From Trichinella spiralis (Eukaryota > Nematoda > Enoplea > Trichinellida > Trichinellidae), in assembly GCA_000181795.3 (NCBI GenBank), contig CM012955.1:14943431-14970312 (forward strand): a DNA stretch of 26,882 nt. The letters run 5' to 3'. The stretch's first letter is position 1, and every line of letters starts with the position of its first letter. The position numbers and the translations under genes are program-made. This document shows positions 1-10,917 of the stretch, piece after piece. The notes below the pieces were generated by a model, which was given only the letters and a program-made list of their open reading frames with translations, did no database searches and was not told the origin of the DNA.

Positions 1-1565
1 TCGCGATGAGATCTATGAAGGGAGGTCTGTTTGAATTTTCAAACGTGAAATTCAGAGATGCGGATGCGTGTTTTGACTAAATCAATTTTTGTTTGTTATG
101 ACGTTCTATCGCATAGTTTATATTTTGACTGAATTTTAATGTCCAGGGCATTTTTTGAATTTTTAAATAGTCCTCTATGCTTGACTTTAGCTGTGCATTT
201 CAACTCCTTTTTCAAGTAAATTGAAATGAGTTTCATTAAATGCTATTCATTTGCTAGATAAGCGGTTCGCTGTGTATGAGGCTTTAATTTTCCTATTTTC
301 ACAGCGTTGGGTTAGAATTAATCATTAAATGCATACCCAAATCAACTTCCAAAAGTGATACGTTTGGTAAAAATCACGTATGCTAGTTGCGTTACGAAAA
401 AGTTGATTGGCAACTTCCATACATATTATGATAGGCGCAATACTCTAATTTTTAGAAGCAATTTATACAAAACCTACTGTGCTGTATGCGATGAAACTAG
501 CTATAACAATGTTAATTATTACTATCAACATCTATCACAAACAAAAAGTTGAAATTTGTGAAAAATATTTTTGGCTATTTTTCGAAAAACAGCGAAGGCA
601 GAAAAATGCGATATAAGTGGGAAGGAAAAGAAGAGAAATAAACCATAAAGAGTAAATAAGTATGCGAGGAAATTGATTTTGTGTAGGATTATTTCAAATG
701 TTTAAATAATCTAAGAAAGAGAAGCATCTTCTTCACATAACATTTGTTCCAGACTTTTTTTATTTCTCACATCATCCTGAAACCTACTCGGCAGTCTATG
801 GAGAAACTCTGTAAAACACCATCTTTTATTAATATAAAACTATAACAATCAAAAATGTCTAAATTTTCAAAAAGAAGTTTTCGCCCATTTTCGCAAAAAC
901 AACCAAGTCTATATATAGCCCTTAAAATTTTACAATTTTTGAGAAAAATTTTTTCTTTCAAAATTAAAGCAATTGATTTATGTCAGTAGAGCACTATTTG
1001 CCAATTATTATAAATTTATCCTGACCGCTCCTGATTGCATATTTGTTGAGATATGCCAAAAAAGTGAAACTGAAGTAAGATTTTAACGGAGTCGAAATAA
1101 AAAGAAATGAAAAGTAAAAGTTAAATCAATGTTCACACGGAATGGTTTCATTAATTTTTCCAACGGGACTATCAGTGTTTTCATCCAAAATAAGGAATTT
1201 ATTTTAATAAGAATTGTTCCTGATTTTCATTTTCACAAACAAGATACTTTCAAAACTTAAAACCTTCGTTCATTGAATTTTTTAATTTTTTACAATTCAC
1301 AGATAAGAATCATTCAAAAAAACAAATTGGAAAGCTATTTTCATGCAATATGCCAGTTTTTCTCTTCTATAAATGTCAAATGCTTAAACTGGAAAACTGC
1401 ATCAAATTTCTCAAAAAATCATCGATTGTGGGTTATTGAAAATTTACATACCTTTAATTGGCACGAAACTGCTTGCTGTGATCACAGAATTATTTTACAA
1501 TACGTCGTAGTTTTTGACAAGCATGGAATAAGTTCCTCTGTACTTACTGGTGGATTCCTCGAAAG
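1..1565. other. AT-rich stretch with no supported gene
   Basis: No convincing coding exon is visible. A 126-codon open stretch on the plus strand (1273-1653) begins at a TTG, matches no family I know, and runs into the MITE at 1566. Homopolymer A/T runs dominate. Confidence 0.5.
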
Positions 1566-2098
1566 CAGTGTTTCCCAAACTGTTTCGGACTATCGCCCCC
1601 TTGAGGGACATATGTTTTTGAAACTCCCCCCTAAATTATTGTCAAAAAAATAATGAATTTTTAAACAGACTATTTATTCAAATCGAGTGTTCTTTCAAAA
1701 ATAATCATATAGTGAGAAAATAATTAATGTGATGGATGGGGTTGGTGCATTGCGACTAATCTGTCTACATTGGGTTCAATGTTGGTAAGGAACGTCTTAA
1801 ATCACCACGTTTGTCGATTTGCAGTCGGCTGATTAAGCGCATGTGATCTGTGATCCAAACGATCAGGAGCGCAGTCATAAAACCACCGCAAATATGAATA
1901 TGTGCGAAGAAGATGAAGAAGACACATTTAACATTAAGCACAGAATAATTAATCAATATTCTTAAATATTAATATAAACACAAAACATAAAACATTGTTT
2001 TCACGCGACCCCTCCAATGTGCTCCATTATTTTCCATCGCCCCCCAAGTGCCCTCTTACCTCCCACCGCCCACAAGGGGGCGATATCGCCCACTTTTT
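1566..2098. mobile_element. hAT-like non-autonomous element (MITE)
   Basis: The left end reads CAGTGTTTCCCAAAC, a terminal motif typical of hAT-superfamily MITEs. A 13-nt arm TATCGCCCCCTTG (1591-1603) is repeated as a perfect inverted copy at 2073-2085, close to the right end. C-rich blocks (ATCGCCCCC, CCCACCGCCC) lie just inside both ends and stand out from the AT-rich surroundings. No transposase frame is visible between the ends, so the element is non-autonomous or internally deleted. The exact right border and an 8-bp target duplication could not be fixed by eye, and the right terminus is diverged. The family is inferred from terminal bases only. Confidence 0.5.
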
Positions 2099-2588
2099 GA
2101 AATCACAGCTCCAAAGATTCGAACAAGTGTCATGCATGAGACTAATAATTTGACATCAATAGTGAATTTATTTATTTTCCTAGCATTTATAACGAAGTTT
2201 CACCCTGGGCGATTAAATATTATGCTAATTATTTAAATCGCCATTGCATCGTTGTTACTTAGCGAAAGTACAATCAAATAGTCACACATGTGATATGAAT
2301 CTGATGCGTGATCAATGAAAAACGTGGCAATTAGGATCGTGCAAAGCGCATTGGACATTAAAGAGCCCAGCCATTGCAAACCATGAATAAAACACTAATT
2401 GCATAATGTATTTATTTATTTATTAGAATATGTGATTTTTAACAATTTTTTATGAAAACGTTTGTTGCAAAATCTTATCTCATAACTGATATTAAACAAT
2501 GAAATTAAATCAAGTATTTTATTTCTTTTCAAACACTGCATTCAGCAATGAAAAGCAATTTCACGCTGTCGGTGGATAGTTTTCAGCA

Positions 2589-2590
<2 letters not shown>
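2099..2590. other. AT-rich intergenic stretch and likely 3' end of the RS-domain gene
   Basis: No coding signal is seen. On the minus strand, overlapping AATAAA hexamers around 2407-2424 could serve as polyadenylation signals for the RS-domain gene that ends at 2698. Confidence 0.4.

Positions 2591-2620
<30 letters not shown>
2591..2620. repeat. (AAT)n microsatellite
   Basis: About ten tandem AAT units. They lie in the presumed 3' UTR or downstream flank of the minus-strand RS-domain gene. Confidence 0.95.
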
Positions 2621-2621
<1 letters not shown>

Positions 2622-2697
2622 TATAGAACAATAATTTAACTATGAGTGCAAGGTGATAGTTAGAATAACAGAAATCAGTTGTGTTACAAAAAACGGG

Positions 2698-3387
2698 CTA
2701 AACTCTTCGAGAAGCAGAATTCGAACGAGATCGTGATCGCGAACGCGATCGATGACGTGAATTTGATTGTGAACAAGAATGTCGGCTTCTGCTCTTCCTT
2801 CCCTTCAATTTCATCCGCCTACTGGCATCCCGATGTGAGACCCTGACTTTCTTGCTTTTTGATTTTTTCCTTGAGCTAAAGTACATGCAAAATTAATTTT
2901 ACATACACTATTTCTATTATATTTCTAATTTCATACCCACTGGCTGCTTCGGAATCTGATGATCGAACCGATGATTTATTCCATATTCGAAATTTTCCAA
3001 AATGCACCTCCTGCCTTAAATACATGTAAAATGAGGCACAGTGAGCATAATTTGTATGATTTGTAATGTCTTACCCAACGGCAGAGCTGCTCGACTTCTG
3101 TGTTGTACTTTTTTCATTACCTAATTTATGTTTAGCATCGTATTGAGCAATCACAGCTTTTCTCTTTCTACAATAAACGCAGAATAAAATTTATAAGCAT
3201 TATTCCAATGATTTGTAAGTTTTTACTCTAGCCCTGTTCTAAGCACTCTTTCAAAAGAAGTTTCTTTGCGGATATGATGCCCACGAATAGCCTGCAATGC
3301 CAAATAATCACAAATAACGTTAAGTTTAAAGAAAATGTATAGTTTAAGATATATACAAAATTACTATAAATACGGGTTTACATGCAT
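2698..3387 (-). CDS. Small RS-domain (Arg/Ser-rich) protein, five exons, probable nuclear/splicing-associated protein
   Basis: Exons by frame and phase: 3387-3382 (ATG CAT), 3291-3227, 3167-3075, 3014-2937 and 2875-2698, with introns of 90, 59, 60 and 61 bp. All junctions use GT and AG, and the phases agree throughout, giving 420 nt and 139 aa. The middle is basic and polar (RKETSFERVLRTGLEKRK, then AVIAQYDAKHKLGNEK). The last exon holds a Lys/Ser tract and an RS domain with consecutive Arg-Ser pairs (RSRSRSRSRS) up to the stop. RS domains mark nuclear pre-mRNA processing proteins, so nuclear localisation and phosphorylation by SR kinases are inferred from the family feature. No RNA-recognition motif is present and I do not recognise the orthologue. 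The first exon codes only Met-His; a splice acceptor ends 19 nt before this ATG, so the start could instead be an internal exon of a longer gene. The gene lies 146 bp downstream of the EGF-module gene on the same strand. Confidence 0.72.
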
Positions 3388-3533
3388 CTGCTTAATAAAT
3401 TGAAAACTGTTCAAGAAATTCAGAAAATCATGTAAAAAGAAGCAAAGTTTATGAATTATTAACAGAATGAAACATTCAAGACACCTTTTCGATTTATAAA
3501 TTTTCAGCCAAAACGGATATTAAAATGGAATTG
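3388..3533 (-). promoter_or_regulatory. Short intercistronic spacer with candidate trans-splice acceptor
   Basis: Only 146 bp separate the stop codon of the EGF-module gene from the ATG of the RS-domain gene. On the minus strand a good 3' splice site (TTTCTTGAACAG, exon start 3406) lies 127 nt after that stop and 19 nt before the ATG. No separate promoter is apparent. In nematodes such spacing is typical of operons resolved by spliced-leader trans-splicing. That reading is inference, because no SL sequence can be seen in genomic DNA. Confidence 0.4.
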
Positions 3534-5634
3534 CTAAATGCAGTCCGCTTCGCAAAAATCTAATAAATAGAACAGAAATATTACCATAATTAATAAGAAG
3601 CAGCCAAACACAATTATTATCAGCACAATGATAATTAGGGCCATTTGAAAAGCAAGGCTATTTGTTATTAGCCGAATATAAATCTCCACAGTAGACAATT
3701 CTGAAATTGAATAATATTTGCAAATTCCCTTGGTTTTGCATGAATTAAACTTACTTTTTTCACAAAACGTTCCTTCGTATTTATAGGAGCAATCACATTT
3801 ATATGCATTGTTCGTGACTTGAAGACATGCTGCATCATTTTGACAAAGTGCTTTTTCACAGCTGCCAATTTCTGTAAATGTCAAAAAAAATGCACAAATT
3901 ACACTTGTTATTAAACACTTCCTTTAAATATAATGATCAGAAAATAATTTATGAAAGAAATAAAAATATACTGCTCAATCAAGTAACTTACTCAGTTCGC
4001 AGTTAGTACCAAAAAACTGATCATCACATTCACATACATTGCCTGATTGAAGCAAAACGCAGACTCCTTTATTTAGGCACTGCTCATTTGATTGACACAC
4101 TTCGACAACTGAAATATAGGTTTGAAATCAATGTAAACAGCATATTCAGAGGGATGTACAGTGTAGAAAGGAAGTGCATTTTTGCTCATTGCTGATATTA
4201 ATTACAATAAAAAGTAAAATAAAAAATGACGTAATTACCATCGGTGCAGTTCATTCCTGAAAAACCGTTGGTACAATGACATCTATAATTCCCTCTGTAG
4301 TTGCGGCAGGTGCCTCCATTTAGACACCATTTGCGCTCACTGCATAAATCTGCAGCTGAAACATTAAATTACAGATTAAACTCGCTACTTTAACAACAGT
4401 CAAAATAAAAATTAATTCAAAACTTGAAATTCTCCATTAAAAACTTTACACTGATAATATATGCAATTTTTTTTAAAGTATTACTTTCTTCACAAAATTC
4501 TCCAAACTGCTCACTACGCAAACAAACGCATACAAGCTCAATTTCTGTCGCTTTCACCTGTCCCTTTTGCCGTTCGCATTTCTCTTTGAACGTTTCATAT
4601 TCAATCCTAGTATACTTGTAGTGATCGCAAACTACAAAGTCCTCTTTGGTCTCCTTGCAACATGAATCTTCCGCTCCATCGCAACTTTCATTTTCTGATA
4701 CCATATCCAGCGTAGGACGATACCTATTGGAAACAACTTTACCACACGTTTGTGATACAATGGACCACTCAGTCCATGTTCCTGCGCAAGGGCACAAACA
4801 TGATTCTCCGTAATTTCGTTCTTCACAGTCCCTTCCATAGGGATGTTCTTTTTCAGATATCACTTCGTAAGTGAATTCTTTACAATCTCCGGCTTCCAAT
4901 AAATAAGTACAGTTTTCAACTCTAGTTTCGTTGCAATCCGTGTATTCGTCGTTCTGACAAATAAATACATCACATTTCATGTCATCACAGTCGTATATAT
5001 GGTCGTTTGATAAATTCCATGTTAAGAATGTTGAATTTAAAAGTAAACATCGGCAATAACTGCCGTGCGACAAGTCAGGAAAATTAGCAAGAAGTGTGCT
5101 TTCATATGTGAGCACGGAAACTCTTTCATCACAATCAGTATTATTACAACACCCCTTCTCCGCACATTTAAACAACATACCGTCAACTGTACCATTTCCG
5201 TTAGATATGTATTCATACGGATAACCATCACATGATAGTCTCTCGGTTTGCCCGCACTTTTCAACGTGAACATTTTGCTTCACTGTAATATTGTTTTCAA
5301 AGATTCGGACCCCAGGATGTATTAGAATATTCGATGCTACAGCTTGTTTAAAATTGACACCATCAAGCATTTGCAATTTCTGAGAATCAGTGAAAGACAG
5401 TAGTTTTCCGCCTTTGAAGGAACTCGCACAGAATCGATGTAAATCCTCGATAGTGACTTGTCCATAGAATTTTTTCACTTCGAACATATCGACTACTGTT
5501 AGGCATCCGCCATCATCTAATTTTCTTCCTCCATAATTATCCCACGTGCTGGAAACCGGGCAACCCCCATCAGCACTTCCTCCCATAAGTAAACAGATTA
5601 CTGACACGACCAGTGAAACTTTAGTCACCGCCAT
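3534..5634 (-). CDS. Type I membrane protein with C-type-lectin-like, TSP1-like and EGF-like modules
   Basis: Exons: 5634-4485, 4355-4239, 4108-3992, 3871-3755 and 3700-3534, with introns of 129, 130, 120 and 54 bp. All introns are phase 1 with GT and AG ends. The product is 555 aa. Residues 1-22 form a signal peptide (MAVTKVSLVVSVICLLMGGS). Residues 25-95 resemble the first half of a C-type lectin fold (CP..W, then FCASSFKGGKLLSF). A Cys-rich region with many N-glycosylation sequons follows. Residues 284-336 carry a TSP1-like WTEWS...TCG...R pattern. A diverged Cys module ends exon 1. Exons 2-4 are each exactly 117 nt and each encodes one six-cysteine EGF-like module. The last exon gives a hydrophobic helix near residues 520-547 and a very short cytoplasmic tail. 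A cell-surface or shed adhesion/recognition role is inferred. No DSL domain is seen, so it is not a Notch ligand. The in-frame GTG six bases upstream is not needed. A TTTTTAG acceptor 9 nt before the ATG could receive a spliced leader or a 5'-UTR exon. I do not recognise the orthologue. Confidence 0.85.
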
Positions 5635-6101
5635 CAGCACAGTCTAAAAATATTCTGTTTAAATATCAAATATGTGATGATTTCTAGATGAATAAAATAA
5701 ACTGCATCTGAAACTGATGAAAGTATTAACGGGACTTTATTAAACAATAAATATTTCGCTTCTAATCAAATAAAGTTTACCATCAGAAATTCAACTGAAG
5801 TAAAGCTTTAGAAAAATATAAATATTCAGCGGTTTTGAAAAAAAACCTAGTTTTTTATAAGTACATTTATAGAAAAATTACACTGTAGAACAAATTCAGG
5901 TCAATCAACAAAGAAATTAATAAATTAGAATTGGAATAATTTCTTTCTCTCAGTAACCATGATTACTCATTCATCAAGATATCTTAAAATACTACTTACC
6001 AAATTTGATCGGAGAGAACTTAGGCAAAAAAGACAGTTCATCGCAGTCAAAACGAGAAAATAATGAAATCTTGTTATATCATGCCATTTATAATGAAGAC
6101 A

Positions 6102-6128
6102 CTTTAAAATGTAAGATACATTTTAAAG
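6102..6128. repeat. Perfect inverted repeat, 12-bp arms, 3-nt spacer
   Basis: CTTTAAAATGTA (6102-6113), spacer AGA, then TACATTTTAAAG (6117-6128). The arms are exact reverse complements. No function can be assigned. Confidence 0.9.
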
Positions 6129-6518
6129 AGCCTTTTAAAGTTCATTGTTTAAAGTTCCTTTCACAAGTTTAAACATTTTTGTTAAATTCAAATTACACGA
6201 TTTTGAAAAAATATGATTTGTCTTCAATGTTTATTGGTATAAAAAATAAAAACAACGGTGTTTAACGTATTTTTACAATTTTCAAAATTATTTACAAATT
6301 TTTCAAGTTCCCAACCTATATTTAAAGAAAATCAAGTTCATTTATTGACAACAAGTTAGATTGAAAATTGAAGATCGTTTCGTTTGACGATCGCGAAACG
6401 TGTGCAAATATCGTTTCTCTCAACAACTTCATATTGCAGCGTTTTCCTATAAAATAAAAAACACAGGTAATTGTAAGATCTAGGTCACTTCTAAATCAAG
6501 TACTTAACTACAACAGAC

Positions 6519-6543
6519 GCACATACATACACACACACACACC
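6519..6543. repeat. (CA)n / CATA microsatellite
   Basis: A short run of CA with two CATA interruptions. It lies just beyond the 3' end of the gypsy pol fossil. Confidence 0.85.
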
Positions 6544-6599
6544 AAGAAAGCACAACAACATCCATACTGTATTTATCAGATATTCATGTGCAGTTCTTT

Positions 6600-8990
6600 T
6601 TTTAACAGATTAAGTACATATGCTACATCTTCTTTTTCGCTTTCCCTTTTTTTGAGTTGGGAATATTCTGCAGTCTTGCCATTTTTCGGAGTGTAGCGCT
6701 TGCGACTGCTGCGTCTCAGATTTTCTTCGTTTAATGTACTATTTTGCTGTCTTCTTATTTCTGCGTCATTCTCCTTGGATCGGTTTTACTCATCCAGAGC
6801 GCCATTTTGCTTTCTGTGTTGATCCGCATGCTTCCGTTTTCTTTTTCCTGCCACGAGTACTTCATAAGACAATTTTCCTTTCTGATGATCTGTGATTCCT
6901 GGGCTCCATCCTCTATTCAGCTCATTCTTTACACACACTTCTTCTCCTATAATTCTGAATTCTCTGCTCTTGCTTTTCCAATCCTGATACATTTTCTGCT
7001 TCCATATTTCGATGTCGCGTTTGGTGTTCAAATCCGGTTTAATTCTGTCAAACAATGCCAGTAATGTTTTTCCCACATGTAATTCTGCTGGAGATCATCC
7101 TATTGTCTTGTGTGGTGTATTTCTATATGCTAATAATAATTTCTGAACTCATCTACTTATCTCACCTTCATCATTTTTCGATGGACGCATTCTTCTTGTA
7201 AATGCTCTTATAAATTCTCTCTGCTAAACCATTTGTTTTCAGATGATACGAACCGATGATACGGATGATGGTTTGACACCATTTTGTCTACAAAAGTCTC
7301 TAAATTCTTGTGATCGGAACGCTGGACCGTTGTTTGTCACGATAGTAGCTGGTACTCCATATCTAGCAAATCACTCTTGTAATTTCTCAGTTAGAGCTTT
7401 TGTTGTTATTGTTTTCATCATTTTGACTTCAGGCCATTTGGAATGCGCGTTAATTCCTATCATCCATTGTCTTTCTTGACTAGGCCCTGTACAATCCGGA
7501 TGAATTCATATCCATGGTTTTGACGGTGTATTCCAGAAGAGTAGTGGTGTTTCCTATTCATTTTCTCGATTCTCTTGGTATGGATAACAGTTTTCCACAA
7601 ACATTTCAATATCTCGTTCACAGTTCACCCACCAGATATAATATCTCGTGAGCGCTTTCACGGCTGCTATGTTATGCCAGGATGTCCTTCATGTTGCAGT
7701 TTCATAATTTCCCTTCTGAGTGTTTCTAGAATTATAATTTTTCCTGCCTTTAATAACAATTCATTTTCTTCTGCAATTTCTTCAAATACTTGGCAGAATT
7801 GTTTAACTTCGCTGTCGATTTTCTTCTAACCAGTTGTCTCCAATGCATTTTTTTACTTCTCTTAGTACCTTTTCTTGTGCTCTTCTTCGAATTTTTCCTT
7901 TTCTGAAAGCCACAGGTCATCTAACTTCGTCATATTTATTCTTTTAATTTCTCTGTTCACCACTGTGTATGGTTCTTCTGTTTGCATCGGCAGTCTGGAC
8001 AATGCATCAGCGCAATAGTTTTGTTTCCCCTTCCGATATTCTATTTTATAATCCTAAACAGATAATACGAGTTTCCATCGTTTTAAGCGATTGTTAATGA
8101 TTTTTTTAAATTGCGTTTTTTGCGAAATATTCGTACCAACGGACGGTGGTCTGTCATTAACAAAAATTGTCTTCCATACACGTACTGATGGAATTTCCGT
8201 ACGCTAAAGAGTAAAGCTAAGGCTTCTCTATCAATTGGTGCATACACGTTTTTTGCTCCTGATGGCGTCTGTGGTGCAAAAGCAATTGGTTTTTCTGTTC
8301 CATCAAGGAAACGTTCGAATAACCCAGCTCCCAAGCCTCTCTCAGAAGCATCACAAGTGAATACCAATGGTACCTTTGGGTCGTATGGTACTAATGAGCT
8401 TTTTTGTGTTACTAATTCCTTTATTTTTTTTAAATCTTGTTCTTCTTTTTCTGACCATTTTTATATCTTTTTTGCACCAGTTAATTGAAGCAAGCGGGCA
8501 CATGTTCCATGCAGTTGAGGGATAAATTTTTCTAAGAAATTTACTGCTCCCAAAAAGGTACGTCGCTCTTTAACATTCTTCCGAGAAGTTGTTTCCGCAA
8601 TTGCTTCAACCCGTTCCATCGTCGGGTGGATACCATCACCGTCAATTCTATGTTTCAAACACGTAACTGATTTTTTAAATAAATTACATTTGTTTTTATG
8701 CGTTTTCAATCCGGCTTTGCGAAGTTTTTGGAAAACGTTTCTCAAGTTTTCTAAATGCTCACTTTTGTTTTCCCCAGTTATGATTACGTCATCCAGATAT
8801 ATTCCAGCATTGGCGACTGTTGCCAACAAACTTTCCATATACCTCTTATAAATTGCTGGTGCCGCAGTTATTCCAAATGGCAACTTTTTATATTGAAAAT
8901 AGCCAATGTGAGTCGTAAGGTACTTTTGGGATTTTTCATCTACAGGCATTTGTAGGAATGCATCCTGATGTGATTGAAGACAAGACATGT
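6600..8990 (-). mobile_element. Broken Ty3/gypsy LTR retrotransposon, pol fossil (Mag-like)
   Basis: Minus-strand remnants lie in the usual gypsy order: reverse transcriptase from its catalytic part onward (about 8990-8460, with the YLDD active-site box and KLPFG/FGI motifs), RNase H (about 8370-8080, with FTCDAS and YAPIDREALAL), integrase core (about 7830-7080, with DNA reading KWPEV and VTNNGPAF), and a basic Arg-rich post-integrase tail (about 7080-6600). Gag, protease and the start of the reverse transcriptase are absent here, and I found no flanking LTR pair. The copy is clearly broken, with several breaks, and is an old inactive fossil. The family resembles Mag/K02A2.6-type gypsy elements of nematodes and arthropods. 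It ends about 140 bp from the phosphatase pseudogene. Confidence 0.88.
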
Positions 8991-9129
8991 GGTTATTATT
9001 CTTACATAACAGATATTACATTGGAACAGCTGCGTTAAATAATATTAAACATATTACAGATCATGAGTAACGTAAGCGGGGCGAAAAAGTCTAATTTTAT
9101 CTCTGTTTCAATAACGCGCATACATCTTT

Positions 9130-10135
9130 CTAAATTAAATTAAAATAGATTAATGGATTTATAAATTTCAGCACAATGCTAAGCTGTACTTCTTCTATCA
9201 AGTCCATTATCAGTTTCTTTATGTGCAACAGCTCTGTACCATCTTCATGTCCAGTCCATGGCCGTATAGGTATCCCATTGAAAGGCTATACTAGGGGAAA
9301 AGTTAATTCACTTAGTCGAATTATAATTTATGCACGAGCTTTGTACCTGATGCATAAATGAATGCAGTCTGTCATCGATCAGGACGGTTCGTTTCAAATT
9401 AGCTCCAGTTTTCGCAAGATATTTTCCGTACAAATTTATAACCTTGGTGCAGTTATTTCTGATGAAGACTTTTCTGAAAAGATATGGAAGAAATAAGATT
9501 ATAGAATTTTTTCAGAAAATTTGTTTCAAAACAGCTTGTAAAATGTCACATCAGATTATTACTCAAAATATTCCCCCTTTGGATCAATAAGACCATGAAC
9601 GTCATTTACAGACTGCTCTGTACCTGAACTGAATATCATAATGGTGCAATATTTTCGTATTTTTTTCAACATTGTATCGCAATAAGGTCGGATTGCCGTG
9701 TAAGCCTGAAAATAGTTTAGAGTTTTAGTAATTATGGAAAATAAATTGTGCATATTTACCTCTAACAACGGTAAACGGCTCTGTGCGGGCAACAGTTTAT
9801 GCTTGGTTCAATAAATCAACGTCGAATCCTTAAAAAATGAAATGTTAGCAGCATTTTCGAATTTCAGTAACCTATTCACTCAAGGTAATTCACCAAATCA
9901 AAAACCACTGTCAATTTTGGAATTTCTGCTGACGATGAAACGGACTTTACGCAGGGCTGAATCCAGTAATCAAGGATAAATTTTTTCCAAAATTATCCCG
10001 CAGCTAGGCTTCTGAGAATCTGTCGAAAGCCTTTTCATCTTCGCATGGATCAGTCTGATGCGGGTCCTGCGTTGTACTAACTTCCTTGTCAGGCTTATTT
10101 TCTTCGCGTTTGTCTTCTGAATAATTTTCTGACAT
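9130..10135 (-). pseudogene. FCP1/CTDSP-like HAD phosphatase, left copy, probable pseudogene
   Basis: Exons matching the intact right copy are 9828-9760, 9705-9563, 9473-9347 and 9285-9130, preceded by a first exon ending at 9894 (TVVFDL). The sites of motif I (DL then DSTLI), motif II (FSSGT), the Lys motif (GKYLAKTG) and the Asp-Asp motif (VLIDDR) are all retained. Exon 2 has an in-frame TGA (9810-9808) at the codon after DSTLIY, where the right copy has Ser. The first exon begins at ATG 10135 (MSENYSEDKREENK) but that frame meets a TAG before reaching TVVFDL. It could be rescued only by an extra intron (GTTAGT donor at 10081, TTCAG acceptor before 9956). A 5'-UTR intron (10332-10150) shares its GTAAGTGCAAC donor with the right copy. 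The rest is open, so loss of function looks recent, or the transcript skips exon 2. Confidence 0.75.
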
Positions 10136-10333
10136 TTTCTTTTTAAGAACTGCACAGTTACACAGGTTTAATTCTCGTTTCTCGTTTATCTCAGTGCAAT
10201 AGTTCTTAAAAGTAAAGTTTGACTATGTATGACCTGCAAAATTTGTGTTCGAGTAATAGCGATTAAACTGTCACTTGAGCATATACGATTAATTAATAAT
10301 TAAGCTGAAAGTTAAATTGGAGTTGCACTTACC

Positions 10334-10917
10334 AATCACATCAGGAGAAAATTGGCGAACACTTTATGGTGTTTTGAGAAAATGACTGTGATAAAATAAA
10401 ACTTGTTCATTGCATTTTCAAAATTGTAAATGTGAAACGTAAATTTCAGTTGTTATTATAAAGTGTCACTGAAAATTTAGAAGATTGTAAATCTTAAATA
10501 TTTCAGTTGAACTTTTTTAATTTATAATAAATTTTTGAAACATATTTTGTTTTTATTTTGAAAATTCAAATCAAAATTGCACACGTGAAATTCAAATTGA
10601 AATTGTGCTAGAATTATACTTGAAAATCATTTAGCATTCCTCAATGGTAACATTTACTTTTGAACGAAACGATAATTATTTTATAAAAAGAATGGTTATT
10701 TATTTAATAATTTGATTTGGAAATGGAAATTGTATATTTTAGTTATTTGCGCAAATATTGTTGTTATTTTTTGAGATTTTTTGCATTCCTCTAGATTCAG
10801 TATAATCTTTTGATATTAGCGAAATTCTGGCAATCAACCGCTTCAAATATTCTTTTCTAATTCATTTTTGTTTTAATTTGCTTTCACGGACAGTAAATTT
10901 GTTTTATTTTTTTCAGT
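10334..10917. promoter_or_regulatory. Divergent intergenic promoter between phosphatase copy 1 and MRPS15
   Basis: About 580 bp separate the phosphatase 5' exon (minus) from the MRPS15-like ATG (plus). No other gene lies between, so this region probably drives both. The half nearest MRPS15 (about 10676-10840) is strikingly similar to 15252-15415, with roughly a dozen mismatches in 160 nt by eye. It includes an identical run around TTATTTGCGCAAATATTG, whose core TTTGCGCAAA is a palindrome. Confidence 0.45.

Larger units (their letters stand above)
5644..6590. other. AT-rich stretch upstream of the EGF-module gene, no gene seen
   Basis: This holds the presumed promoter of the minus-strand EGF-module gene and the flank of the gypsy fossil. 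No exon is recognisable. It contains a perfect 12-bp-arm palindrome (6102-6128) and a CA/CATA microsatellite near 6519-6543. Confidence 0.5.

Noticed and set aside
1273-1653. 126-codon plus-strand open frame
   Set aside because: It begins at TTG, has no family resemblance and extends into the MITE terminus.
2104-2130. tRNA B-box-like GTTCGAATC on the minus strand
   Set aside because: The flanking bases do not form the T stem and no acceptor or anticodon arm is found.
7243-7829. Plus-strand open frames in the 7.2-7.8 kb region
   Set aside because: They are antisense shadows of the integrase region of the gypsy fossil.
9808-9810. In-frame TGA read as selenocysteine in the left phosphatase copy
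   Set aside because: The paralogue has Ser, not Cys, at this site, no SECIS-like element was noticed downstream, and the first exon is also irregular. A nonsense change is simpler.
9970-10155. Basic 61-codon minus-strand frame overlapping the first exon of the left phosphatase copy
   Set aside because: It lacks the ATG context and similarity to the paralogue; the MSENYSEDK frame fits the right copy better.
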